Source: Globodera rostochiensis
Taxonomy: Eukaryota > Nematoda > Chromadorea > Rhabditida > Heteroderidae
NCBI GenBank assembly: GCA_018350325.1
Contig: JAEVLN010000004.1
Location: forward strand, 4,568,082 to 4,632,081
DNA: 64,000 bases
Reading direction: 5' to 3'
Position numbers and translations under genes: made by a program
The notes under the pieces: generated by a model
Told to the model about the DNA's origin: nothing
The model's input: the letters and a program-made list of their open reading frames with translations, nothing else
The model's database searches: none
Shown here: positions 18,795 to 41,881 of the stretch, in pieces
Layout: the number at the start of each line of letters is the position of its first letter
How positions within the stretch are numbered: the stretch's first letter is position 1

Positions 18795-20814
18795 TTATAA
18801 TGCCCTTTTACCAATGCGATTAGAAGGCCGTGCAAAAGCGGTGGAAGGATTGACGAAAGGAGCGCCGCTGTTGAGCTCGGGGAATTGCCTTTTGTGCTGT
18901 GTTCCGGTGAGGGAAGTCGTAGGGAGTGAGGCGGACGGTTGTGAGAGCGATTCCGTCTCTATCCTCAGTAAAGCCTATTGAAAACATCAAAAAATGGGGA
19001 CCTGAGAATTGACTGCAAAAACCTCGTAACAATTGCTCTGAATTGCCTCGGCAATATCCATCTGCTGTCCTCCGATGTTCATCATCACGCGACCGCTGCG
19101 ATAAAATTGCAATTTGCCGATTTGAACGCCTGTAGGCATTCCATCGAGACAATGTCGTTGTGTTTTGGTAAGATTTGGTGGATTAGACGCAGTGACGGTT
19201 TGCGACAACTGCTTGAGTGGTACGAGTTAAAGAAAGGCAAAAATAAAAAGCAAATCTTTCATTTCTGCTATTTTTCGAAAAATCCTGTCATTGCCGAAAA
19301 AAGACGTTAAATTTTCAAAAACCGCCCGCCTTCTAATAGCTTAGAAAGTTGGAAGTGCAAATTTGGTGTGGAGGGGGGGGGGGTCCTCCCCATTTTCCCA
19401 TGTTTGGTCGAACCATACATCCGGTTGTAGAGAATCGGCAGATACTGTTCGAAGTGAAGTAGGAGGAAGTTGGAAGAACATGATAGAATTGGCACCTTCT
19501 GTAGTAAAACAAAATTTAATATGTAATAAAATTTTGGAACATTTTTTCTTTAAAATGTTAAAAATCTCCCAAAAAATAAAGACGGCGCGCAATGCCTGTA
19601 GGTCGGAGCCCATCAACGAAATCCAAGGCTAGAAGGGCCTGGCCTCGGGTAACACGAAAAAGACCCAAATATTTCCTGAGAAAATTTTCTTTCGGATAAA
19701 TGCTTAACACACCCCTATCGGGTAATAAACCCAACCCCCCCCCCCCCCGAAAATTTCCATGTTACGTCTTTACAATAAACAACAAACGGTTCCCTTACCA
19801 CCACTTATTGCGTGTTGCAATAAATCACCAGCTGCAAAAAATTTGGCTTCGTGAGTTTTATTGACCAATTGTGTGTCTTTCCTTAAAAAAGAATGACAAA
19901 AGAAATAAAAATAAATAAACAAACCGTTCGCTCTCCATCAATTCGTCCATATGCTCTTCACGTCTCTCCTTTTTGTTGACCAGCTTTCGAAATTGAGCTT
20001 CGTCTTTGGAGGGCAAAACGAATGGCATTTTAGAGCATTTCTTCAGATTGGATATGAACTAAAAAGCAAAAATAATGTTGGATAAATAGTAACATATTTA
20101 GAAAACTTCCGGCTTTAGAATGAACGAATTAGACTTACGCCGTCTCTAAACAGCTCATCCAGTTCTTCCTTGTCAACTTCCTCGTCCGACTGCCAGTGTT
20201 CCTCGTAAGCATTTAAAGTGCCGTTCTCTCGTTTTGGTGCCCGTTTTAGCACTTCTTTTTTGTCCTCTATTTCTGTTTTAAAATCGCGACCAACGCAATT
20301 GATGGAATTTTCTAAATGCCCAACGACGGTCTCATCGCCTAAAAAATATGTTTCAATAATTCAAGAAGAATATTTGCCTTTGATGTTCTTGAGTTTGCTG
20401 CGTTTGCCCGAAACGTCCGCATCCCCAAAACCCTGGGAAAATACGCCCTCGGATTTAATGATCCTTTGCTCTTCCCTTTGAAGTGTCCCCTTTGCTTTCG
20501 GTCGGCCTCTGCCTCTATTGTGTCCTCTGTTATTAACATGATTAGACTTCGAAGTGTTCGCTTCCTTTCCCGCCGGCGATGTTATCCTGAACCGGTTATT
20601 TACTTAAATATAAATGGAAAAAATAAAAGACTGGCTCGGTTTTCGGTTCGGCTTTTGGCTCCACAAGTCGTCCTGCTGCTGCGAAGTTTGGAACAATGAC
20701 TCTTCTACTAATACTGCTCGTGGTAGAGGTGGTGGGTGGCGTCGAAGCCCAGGCAAAAGGACTTGCCGAAGGTCTGATCGCTCCCCTTCCACGCCCTCTT
20801 GGTCGACTGTTCAT
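18795..20814 (-). CDS. RNA polymerase III subunit RPC4 (POLR3D-like)
   Basis: RPC4 is a Pol III-specific subunit that, with RPC5, works in initiation, termination and reinitiation on tRNA and 5S genes. The N-terminus (ATG at 20814) is basic, GR-rich and contains SISRRVIVPNF and EPKAEPKTEP, like the SRKIKEEPKEE region of vertebrate POLR3D. Exon 2 (20564-20378) has the GRGRPKAKG motif and GVFSQGF. Exon 3 (20338-20139) ends in an acidic stretch. Exon 4 (from 20058) has KMPFVLPSKDE. After a ~700 bp intron, the conserved C-terminal block GVQIGKLQFYRSGRVMMNIGG appears at about 19140-19060. A proposed last exon ends at the stop 18795-18797. The junction 20378/20338 uses a GC donor and a 39 bp intron. 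The C-terminal exon is the least certain part. Confidence 0.82.
19220..19920. other. Long intron of the RPC4 gene with G/C tracts
   Basis: About 700 bp separates the fourth and fifth RPC4 exons, far longer than the gene's other introns. It carries a G run at 19371-19382 that can pair with the adjacent TCCTCCCC, and a C run near 19735-19748. Reading frames in it (for example 19341-19632) have no recognisable protein character. An inserted repeat is likely but I could not define its ends. Confidence 0.5.
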
Positions 20815-24417
<3,603 letters not shown>

Positions 24418-25146
24418 ATCTATGGGGGCGACGATGCATTTGTGCGGTTTTGATCAGATAAAACTCGTCTGCCCTGTGCCTTGAACATATTCACCCATAT
24501 CTCCTGAAGAATGCCCAATTAGCACAACTTTTTGTCGACACTTTTTATTTTATCTTCGCCACTTCATAGATCAAATCGCTCATTTAAGCCTTTTTATGGC
24601 AGCAAAATTGTCATTGCGCCTTCAGACATGTAATTGTTTTTGTTCTATTTTTTTGATTAAATTAGGATTCCCTTGATCGGTTAAAAGAAAACAATGACCC
24701 AAACATTTTTGGAACCCAAAAAGTTGAAGTTAAAAAAATAATGATTATTTTCTATTTTGGAGGAATATTATGATCAAAAAATCCCTTGCTTTCCGAAAAT
24801 ATGCAGGACAGTATTCAATGAAAAAGATATAAAAGTTGTGTTTCTCGTATTGTATTGCCTCATACGATGACCATATGAGATTCTGTATCATTTATTAGAC
24901 AGCGGGGAGGCTGTCTCCACCCTTTCATTTTTTGGTCACGACCGGGAACTTTATGTTAATTGGCCCTCAAATCTGATTTCGGTTAATAAAATATATTGGA
25001 ACTTAAAAAAGCATATAATGTATAAATTAAATCGAATGATAATTGCGTGTAATTAAAGGTCCAAAAATAAGATCAGAAATGCGATGAGATGGTCCTTATG
25101 GGGCGGGAGGGAGGAAGACTAGACTGACTGGGAGAAAAGGCTCGAT
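24418..25146. other. Intergenic region between convergent MELK and DPY-21-like genes
   Basis: AT-rich sequence with a possible AATAAA near 24983. I see no coding frame or repeat. It should hold both 3' untranslated regions. Confidence 0.55.
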
Positions 25147-28100
25147 TCATTCGTTGTCATAATACTTCTTCAGTCTGACGTGCCATGCGACAGAACCACA
25201 AGCAGAAATCGTTCGAAACTGATGAATAATTTTGCGTGGCATGAAATAGACACTGTTCTCACGAAGCTTAAACAGGGAATTGTTAGGACTTGAAACAAAG
25301 TCTATAGCTTTAGTCTTAAACGAACCGTAAACCTCGCGTAACGAATCCCGTCCCGTCGTAATGCGTTCAGCTTGGCTTCCTCGACCCATTGAGTGCACTA
25401 AAAACATTGTGCCAATTATAATAACAACCAAAATATTTGTTATAATTAATGAAACTATAAACGCCAATATTCAGTGGAAAGAATATTTTAATGCGGATCA
25501 AATGGCCAGGGATTCGATTCCTTTTAGGCGTACCATATATAAAAACCTGAAACCCTCTTAAAAGAGGTTCAGACCAAAAAAGGTTAAACGAAAAAAACAC
25601 TGATGGCAAGCAACTCAACAAACACCTCCTAGTCTGAAGCTTTATAATTCCCTTAAAACCAAAAATTCTCGGCATAGTTCTTAAGCTCTAATGTTGCCAA
25701 ACTAAAAATTTAAATAACCTATTCGTTTTTTTGGAGTTTTCAGGTCCTAAACTTAAAACGTAAGGGTTGCTTTTGTTTGGCGATTCGCATTTATTAAGCT
25801 TCAAACTTGAAGGGGGGCTCGAGGACAGGAAAGATGAAATGTTTCCAAACAGAAATTATGAGTCCAGTGACGCGTTGAGAGAATTGTACAAAACAGAACT
25901 GCTCTTACTTAAAAAGCTTTGCATAACTGAATGAAAACAACCTGCGACATCGGTGGCTCGTACAGATCCAATTGTAAAATATCGGTGACTCTTTCAAAAT
26001 CGGCGGCGTGAAAGCATATCACATCCTTTACTATTCGATCGCCGATTTTCCTAGAGAAATGTTTTCGGACGGATTATTATTCTCCCAAGTGGGGTCGATC
26101 GACTAAAAAGGAGATTCTGAAGAGGACTGACCCTCTTTCCGACGGATTTCTGACAGCCTGGAGAAGTCCAACTGCGGCCGTAGTGTGCAGTGCCTTGTTC
26201 TCGTCCGTCACGTGATCGGCATGACAAGGAGTTCGATCCTCGAATAAAATTTCTCTCCGTTCCAAAGCCCTCAAAGAAAAGATAAAGTGAGAGAATGAAG
26301 GAAGGTAATCATACTTCAGAGCAATTCCGGCACTTCTGTTCTGTTTGGTGCTTGCACTTCCACGCCTTTGTTGTTTGGGCTTCAATTCATCGAATTTGGC
26401 TTCGTCGGTTCTAATCAATTGTTCGCCAGGCCGACACCAATAAATGGGGCCATCGTCAGAGTCTAAAGATAGCGTTTTATAAATCAAAAGCTTCTAAAAA
26501 ACAGCTCTACCGGATGGCATCTTATGAGAACAGATGGTCCGTTCACTCCACGGCATCAATATCCTCAGAAATGGACATTCCTCCAAACGCTCAATTAGGT
26601 GCTTAATTTTTTGTTGTTAGTGTCTAACAAAAAGTGAACCAAACCTCAAAATAAGCGCCACATTCTTCTTGCTTCTTACCAACCAAAGTGATTTCCTTCA
26701 ATGGGCCACAGCTGAAAAGACAATTAAATAACTTATCGTAAAAGAAACAAGATGAATGGACTCACCGATAAGTTCCTTGCTGATAAGTAGAAACCACTTT
26801 TTCGTAATAATGTCCAAGTTGAACAGTTTCCACCAACTGTTTGTTCTGCAATGAGCCCATTTTAACAGGCAAACATGGATGCTTAGTGCCAAGGTATTCG
26901 AGAAGGTCCTAAAAAAATTAGTGCAAATAGACAAATGAGTCGTTAAACCATTTGTTGCTCACCTCCAAATATTCAATGGCATGTTCAACGACACACATGA
27001 CGAACAGTGGCACTTTGCTAAGTTCGGAAAAACCCAACTCAATGAATTCTTCAGCAAATTCATTAAGTTCTTGAGAGCTCAGATCATGTTTCAGCCGACG
27101 CCAATCACAACGCAAAACACTCGCCCCACCATTCGAATGGGTTTCAATGTGTATGAATCGACGAAACTAAAGGCATGGCGTAAATGTGAGGTTAAATTTT
27201 TTGGTTTTAGTGATGTTCGTTTCGGGCTATGGTCCTAGTCAGCACCGGAATAAATTATTCGTTTATATGAGTAGAACACCCACCCTTTCGGAAATTCTCG
27301 GCAATTTGTTCGTTTCTCTCTTTCTTCTATTTTTGTTTCTTGAAACGGCTCTATCAGTCGATTTCTCTCCATTAATCGCCGAAGTGCTCGGTCCCTTTTG
27401 CGCTAACTCGTCATTATTTATTCTGAAAACAAAAAAGCAATAAAATCAAAAGTTAATGTAAATTTTACGTCAAATTAAGCTGATTGTTAGATCCATCATT
27501 GTCAACACGTAACAAGCATGGTTCAGCTTTGTCTTCCTTTGTGGGTGGCGATGGAAGGGAAGATTTGGACGTTTCCGATGAAGTCGATAATTTCGGGATA
27601 GTAAATGGCACACAAAGTTTATTATCCGGTGCTATCTGAACTTAGTATTTAAACCCTATTTTTTTTAATTTATAATATAGAATTGGTCCGAATTTTTGCT
27701 GACCGAAATGCTTCCGTTCGATTTGTGGGAGATCGAATTGTCAATTCTGTGTCCACTCAAAGAGTGATCTAATTGTTTTCCAGGCACAATGTTGTGATCC
27801 ATTTTCTTCGCGTCGACTTTGTCTCTCAATGGTCTCTTCGTTTGTGGTGAATTGTGATCTCGCTCTTCTTCAGTCCATTTTCGCTTTTGAGTCTCCATTT
27901 TTTTGTTTGCTTTTTGTAAATCCATCAAAATTGGATCAGTTGCTAGAAACATTTCAGAGGCAACACTGTGCTAAAAGTATTTGATGCAACATTCTATAGT
28001 GACCAGCAAAGGTGATTAGATTTTTCTTTTTTTTTAAATCACATTTTTTGACACAAATTTTAAACATTTGCGGTAAAAACAAAGAAGTTAATTTTTTTGA

Positions 28101-28399
28101 TCTCGTATTTCCTGGATGACATAGACATAACTATTTTTCGGCTATAAGTTAAGCTTCACCTGCTTTTGAATCAGATTTTGGCGATTTACATTTGTCGATG
28201 GAGATCGTCTATCCGTTGCAGTGTTCAATTTCGGCGCGCGCTTATTGTCATTGTCCTGGAGAGGAAGTTTGGAGATCGTATTTGTCGTAGAGGAGATCGC
28301 TTTAACAGCAGGTGATGAGTATGGAACATCTGGCAAAGGTGCAGGCGATGAAGAATATGAAGAAGACGATGATGAAATGTCCATCGAGTCAGACTCCAT
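25147..28399 (-). CDS. DPY-21/RSBN1-type JmjC histone H4K20 demethylase
   Basis: C. elegans DPY-21 converts H4K20me2 to H4K20me1 and acts in X dosage compensation; RSBN1 and RSBN1L are the vertebrate relatives. The N-terminus (ATG 28399) is a Ser/Pro- and Lys-rich low-complexity region over several exons (28399-27500). The conserved core starts with [15 protein letters not shown] (about 27160-27110) and includes an [15 protein letters not shown] helix. It then has [15 protein letters not shown] sequence (about 26770-26690), [15 protein letters not shown] (about 26460-26425) and [14 protein letters not shown] (about 26250-26208). [21 protein letters not shown] (about 26050-25990) and [14 protein letters not shown] follow, then [16 protein letters not shown] with WHVRLKKYY near the stop at 25147. 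The HAD triad (HxD) and the later His in IIHQFRT are the family's predicted iron ligands and are present. Exact exon boundaries in the N-terminal part are not resolved. Confidence 0.88.
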
Positions 28400-28877
28400 C
28401 GATGTAAATTAAGCCAGAACAGATTATGCTTAATTAAAACACGCACTTGCCTAAGAAATCATGTGTGTTTTTATATAAAAAGGAGGGTTACTAGAGCTGG
28501 TGCCCCCCCCTAAATTTTCAAAAAAATAAAAAATTCCTACAAGTCAGGAAAAAGGAGTTTCTAGGGGTTTAAGGCATGGACGGCTAAATAAAAAAAAGCG
28601 AACTCATTTGTGCAAAACATAACGCCAAAATCATTTAAACAAATTAACAGACAAAATAACGACGCGGCAGACAGACTGATGTTAGAATTTTGTATTTAGA
28701 ATTTTGTATATCCCCGCCATTTTGCAAACTTTTTGAGGCCATGTTTTGTTTAATCAAAGATTCTTGGTTCGAAGTGCGGCCAACTCGATTTCCTTTTAAT
28801 CCATAATCTCTTCTTTTTTTTAGTTTTGGTATTTTTTGTTTTTCTTCATAAATTAAAATTTAAAAACCACACGCAAA
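28400..28877. promoter_or_regulatory. Candidate bidirectional promoter, DPY-21-like / SET
   Basis: Start codons of the two divergent genes are about 480 bp apart. The gap includes a fragment near 28495-28530 (a C run followed by TAAATTTTCAAAAA) that resembles the interior of the short inverted-repeat family. Confidence 0.4.
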
Positions 28878-30715
28878 ATGAGTGATGATGGTCCAGTTCC
28901 CAAACGATCTAAAAATGACGACTCAAACATCGGAAATCCAGCACAGGTAACACTAATAACAAGAATATTCTGCTGTTTGTTATCATTAGCTCAAAATTCG
29001 TATTATGATTAAAGAATTACTTTCAGGACTGTCTCAGTGAGTCACAGAAAGCACTAGAAGAGTTGGATAAGGTGCAGACCGAACTGGACGGTCTAAACGA
29101 AGCAGCCAGCGATGAGATTCTAAAGGTTGAGCAGAAATACAATCATATGCGGAAGCCCTTCTTCGAGAAAAGGACGCAATTCATTAAACAGATACCGAAT
29201 TTTTGGGTAACAGTGGTGAGTCATCAATAGAAGACGCATGGTTATTCGCGTAATTTTTAGTTCATAAATCACCCGCAAATCAGCAATATCCTTGAGGAGG
29301 AAGAGGAGGAGTGCTTACACTACTTGACTCAAGTGGAGGTTATCAAAACCAAGATTAACCACAACTTCGGAAATTTATTTAAGATTGAAGAGAACGAAGA
29401 CATTAAGGCTGGGTATAAGCTGAAGGTATGGGCAGACTGATAGTTCGGGGTTTGAGGCCTTTTTACATTTATTCATTCGTTTATTGAACCTAAAAAAGGA
29501 AGTTTGAGGGTCGAATAAGCAATCGACATTTAATACCATTGGTAACCCTTACTGGTCCCGATTTTTTTTCAAATGGTTTCATGCAATTCTCGTTTTTAGG
29601 GGTTTTTGGGGGGCGTAGATCCGAATCTGACCTCCTTTACCAATTTCTAACCCCGAGCCCGACGAACATTTTTTTGAAATTTCAATTTAAAAATTAATTT
29701 TGGTCACAAAATCATTCAAACAAAAAAAAACACACACAACTAAAACAAAAAGGCATCGAAAACCTCCATATAAAAAAAATTCGGGGCCAAAGACAGGATT
29801 ACCATACCATTAATATATTACCAACGAAAACAAATACGATTTAGTTTTCTTTCGACCAAAATCCATTCTTCGAGAATTCGGAAATTGTCAAGGAATTCAA
29901 TTGGACAGCTGCAGAACCGAACAGCGTTACAACTGAAATCAAGTGGAAACAAGGAAAAAACAAAGTCAGTGAAAAATTTCAACAGTGCCTATAGACGCCG
30001 CAGTAGGGAATTTATTAAAAAAACCCCGTTTTTGACTTACCTTGTCCCTTCGTGGTCAATTTTTTAAATATTTTTTTTCCTCAAATTTTGGACTAATTAA
30101 ACCGCTGTCAAAAAAACCCGGTATCTAAAAACCGTCGATAGCACGCGGTCTAGGAACTCAGAGTTTTTTTTAATGGAGCGAAGTTTCAAGAGAAAAAGTT
30201 TAAATAGACTGGCGATGGATGGAAGGTTTCAATAATTTATATTTAGAAAAAATATCGGTCTAAATTTTAGTTGGCGAATGGAACTGGAAACGAGGAACAA
30301 TCTTTCTTCAAATGGCTTTGTCAGAACATTGAGCCCGTTTCTGACGAAATTGCCGAAGTAATCGCATTAAACAACAATTTGTTTTTTTCTGGCTTCATTC
30401 AGAGGCGTAGCCAGGGGGCTGTTACCCCCTTCCTCCCCCCCCCCCCAAAAATTCGAAAAACTAGGGAAAAAATTACACTCCTAGAAATCGCTTTTATACA
30501 CCCTATTTGGATTGCCTTCCCCAAACCCCAAGCTCTGGCTACGCCCTTGCTTCACATTATTAATTTTATTAAAGGTGATCAAAGACGATATTTGGCCGAA
30601 TCCGCTGCAATATTTTCTTGCCCCGGATGTGGAGGCACTCGATGACGAAGACAACGAAGAGGAGGATGATGGGGGCGATGATGACGGAGATGAGAAAAGT
30701 GGCGATGGCCGATGA
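28878..30715 (+). CDS. SET/TAF-I-type NAP-family histone chaperone
   Basis: SET proteins bind histones, shield lysines from acetylation and inhibit PP2A; the C. elegans homologues are SPR-2 and relatives. The short N-terminus ([14 protein letters not shown]) is followed by the long dimerisation helix (about 29030-29200), with [15 protein letters not shown] and [16 protein letters not shown]. The earmuff fold contains [28 protein letters not shown] (about 29840) and SFFKWLCQN (about 30302), and [13 protein letters not shown] (about 30580) completes it. A run of about 25 acidic residues ends at the stop 30713-30715, as expected for SET. Splice phases agree at all joins I checked. Introns at 29428-29843 and 30357-30573 hold repeat DNA; the second is largely one inverted-repeat element. 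Confidence 0.93.
30401..30548. mobile_element. Short inverted-repeat element (GGCGTAGCCAG family) in SET intron
   Basis: The left end, AGAGGCGTAGCCAG, pairs with the right end, CTGGCTACGCCCTT. Imperfect flanking copies of GCTTCATTC / GCTTCACAT suggest an old target duplication of about 9-10 bp. The interior has a C run next to AAAAATTCGAAAAA, shared with the elements at 21537 and 53878. The intron that contains it spans 30357-30573. Confidence 0.82.
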
Positions 30716-32607
30716 AGAGATAAGACGGCAATTTGTTTGCTAGAAACCTTTGGTTGGACAAAAGGAAGCTGACCATTTACACTTGGACCAAATTGCATTT
30801 TGTTCACAGTAATTTATTTTCTATTTCCTTCAATGATATTTTTTGTTATATTTATCTTTCTTTCATAAAAGGACCTTTTTGTGGTTTTTTATGGTCCAAT
30901 CCAACGCGTGGGGGAGGGGGAGGGGCATTGTTGTTTGAAACTAACACTTTCGCTTTATGATGGAGAAAAAATCCCATTATTTGTTTCTTGTTTTTCGGAT
31001 TGTATTTGGGTGTCAAAATTTTTGGTGGTTCGCTTTTGCTCGGTAGTTGCCATTCCATCCACTCGTCTGAAGAACACGGCAGGAAATAGGGAGTTTTGCT
31101 GTGGGGGTTTTGAGCAGGTTGACAATTTATTCGCCATTGGCCAATGTGCCCCCGAGGGGCTTTGGCCTTCCCTTTCGTCGGGAAAGAGCCCATTTAGTTA
31201 TTCGTTGCTTGCGCTTGCGGACAACGGGCAGGCGCGAAAGTGTGTGGCGCTGGCGCTCATCCGCTTCTTCATCGTTTCGGCATATTTGGCCGGGCCGCCC
31301 CCCCCCCCTCCCCCACCCTCGGCCCCCATTTCCTTAAATTGAATTTAACTTACAACCAAAGGAAGGTGGACACTAAAGGTCATAACTTTGAACGGGAAAG
31401 GCCTTTCAGTGGCTTTAACGAGTCTTAGTTTTTGCGGATTTAGTTTGTCGCTTTTCCATGGATACGGACGGACAGGGCGAAATGTGAAGCGGAGGGTGTG
31501 TTCGTCCCTCACCTTACGGGACGACTTCGCTGCTGGTCTGATCCCGAATTTCCCCCCCCCCCCGCGGGGCCCCTCCAGTGTTATCCCTCCCCCACCCCCA
31601 CCCATCCGTTCCCCAGCCAACCTTTCATCCACAGCCCCCCCCCTTTCTCTGTGTTTCCCATCCACCACATTTAATTTTAATCCCCTCGCGCGTCCTTCAT
31701 CATTGCCTTCTTCCCCATGCCGTCCATCTCATTAAGAATTTTTGCCAAAAACCACTTGGACGGACGTGGATGGGAGGACGGACACCAAAAGAATGACCTG
31801 AAATAAATACCTCATCCCTCCCTACATACATAGTATGACTTCGACAGTGCGCCCAATTTTAACAAATTTGCTTTTTTTAAACCAAAATTAAAAAATATAT
31901 TTTTCTAAATCATTTTTAAAATTGAAAGTATTCATGCTAAATATGCAGTGGAACTTATTAAACATGGATTTTTGATTACGCTTTCTTGAGATGACCCATG
32001 ACAGGACCTCTCTAAAAGATTTCTTTGTCCTCTTCTCCCCGGGAGGGAGTTAACAGGAAAGTTTGGTTTAAAATTTCGGTTTTTAAAATATGGCACACTG
32101 TCGAAAAGTCCGCTACTGGTGAAAAGTGCGGTGGCCAGTATATGCAGGGTTGCCATTTGTTCTTATTTGGTACATTCACCCCAAAATCTTATTTTTGGTC
32201 AGTAGTGTTTTTATTTCGGAAACTTTCGATGGCAACCCTGATAGTGCGACTTCCCATGGCTAATTTGTAAGTTCGTTGTTCCCTTCACCCCCCCCCCCCC
32301 CGCCCCGCCCTCGTCACTTTATCATTGCAATGTCCTGTCAGCAATTCGCAGTGGCAATTTATCGACACAAGGCAGAAGAAGCCAATGTTTGGCTGCGGAA
32401 TTATACATTAATAAACAGCAGAAGGCAAAACATAACGGCGTCCGGCATCAATTAATCCCCGTGGGAGACCCTTCTCATCAAATCCCAACAGAACAGCAAC
32501 AATCGAACAAAAAAGGGGAGACGGACGGATTGCTTAGGTCCCGCTCTACATATACATAGGAGGTCGTCACCAACTAACACAATTTTGTTTGCTTTGTCCA
32601 CTTCACA
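30716..32607. other. Intergenic region SET to MBK-2, with one small MITE-like repeat
   Basis: CT-rich in the middle (31540-31730) with C runs at 31299, 31551 and 32288. Several reading frames of 60-150 codons exist (for example 30881-31342), but they overlap in competing frames and show no protein features. A repeat with AGGGTTGCCAT / ATGGCAACCCT ends lies at 32146-32239. The rest likely contains the SET 3' end and MBK-2 upstream sequence. Confidence 0.55.
32146..32239. mobile_element. 94 bp repeat with 11 bp perfect terminal inverted repeats
   Basis: AGGGTTGCCAT at 32146-32156 is the exact reverse complement of ATGGCAACCCT at 32229-32239. Nothing inside looks coding. This is the size and form of a small MITE, but no target duplication is obvious. 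Confidence 0.55.
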
Positions 32608-40583
<7,976 letters not shown>

Positions 40584-41881
40584 TTGAGGGCCGTCCTTTG
40601 CCGTGCCGATCGGCCAGTCTTTGTCTCACCCCACGCCCTCCGGGGTTTTGATGTCCTTTTAACGCTTCCCCCCCCCCCCCTCCCTTCCCCCCCCCCCCCC
40701 CTCCTCCCTTTTCTCTTCCATCCATCTTTCGCTCCAGAAAAGTCTTTTCAACCAAATTGGGTGACATTCCCATCGCGAACCCTCTCCCATCTCCTGCTGA
40801 TTTATCCGTTTTGTTGTCATCATCGGTAACAAAATACCAAAAGATAACCTTTCACCTCCTTTTTGTTGTATTGTATTACATTACATTTTGTTCATTTCTG
40901 TTCAATTTTCGGCCACAATAACTTTTTCGCGGTACTTTCGTCACAAACTCATCTATTCTTTTATTCCACGCTCATCATCTTTCCACAATCCCTTCCACGC
41001 TGCCTCTTAATTAAATATAAAGCATTTATATGGCTTTCCGTATTTATAACAATGTTCGAGTAAAAAAGATTCTCCCGTAAACGCTCTGCCGTTGCGAAGG
41101 GAACGAGCGGAGGAACGGAGGGAATGCGCCAATTTGGACAAAAATTCTCTGATATTTAATTTAAAATGTTTTTTTTTTGCAATATTCTAAACCCATCGGA
41201 AAGTTTCTCACCCCATCCATAACTTATCGGATCAGTCTGTAATTTACCTACTTTATGTATAGCATTTGTGGTCTTGGTTTTGGAATTTGAACAAAGAAAT
41301 TATAAAGCAGGACAACAAAATGTCGAGGATTATTTTACTCCTTTTAAATATTTTATTGTCATTTTCCTTCCCCAATTTTTCCTATTGCCCATCAAAGTCT
41401 AATCTTTCGTTGGCCGATTCTCCTCGCGAATCTCCTCTCTTTGCCGAACAAAAACATCTCTCCAACCCGACTTTATTCTTTGGGCGGTTGTTGTATGAAT
41501 GAATTATGTCCAATGTTTTGTAATATATTCCTCACCATTTTGGCTAACAATAAATATATCATCACTCATTTTACGCGTATTTGCCGTGCCGTTCGTTTTC
41601 TTTTGGGTGTCAGCGGCGCCCATCCAAAAGCATTCTCCCCACGTCCACATTTCTTGATTCTCGATTAATCGCATTTGCAATTATAATCAACAAAATACAG
41701 GCCATTTTCCCGTTATGAGTAATGTCGTGGACGGCAAAAAGAATTTTTTGAAGACATGCTTTTGCTTACTCTAACCAAAAATTGGTGGAATTGGGTATTA
41801 TAAATATATTAGAAAAGTGAAGGAATTTTTTTAATTTTTCCTCCGTCGTGGGGGGGGGGGGGGGTTGGCCTTCTTCGCTCT
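40584..41881. other. Intergenic region, MBK-2 3' side
   Basis: C runs at 40669-40680 and 40688-40701 follow the MBK-2 stop, and a G run lies at 41850-41864. AATAAATATA near 41549 could be a polyadenylation signal on the + strand. The only open frame with any protein character is the 60-codon frame listed at 41320-41502. Confidence 0.5.
41320..41502 (+). CDS. Small open frame with signal-peptide-like N-terminus (doubtful)
   Basis: A 60-codon ATG frame begins MSRIILLLLNILLSFSFP, a good hydrophobic secretion signal. A Ser-rich tail ends in NPTLFFGRLLYE, whose GR could be a processing or amidation site. There is no second exon and no family I recognise. It lies about 740 bp past the MBK-2 stop and may simply be chance within a long 3' untranslated region. 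AATAAA follows 50 bp later. Confidence 0.22.
   Translation: MSRIILLLLNILLSFSFPNFSYCPSKSNLSLADSPRESPLFAEQKHLSNPTLFFGRLLYE

Noticed and set aside
30881..31342. 153-codon frame after the SET gene
   Set aside because: Competing frames of similar length overlap it, composition is low-complexity at the end, and no exon joins onto it.
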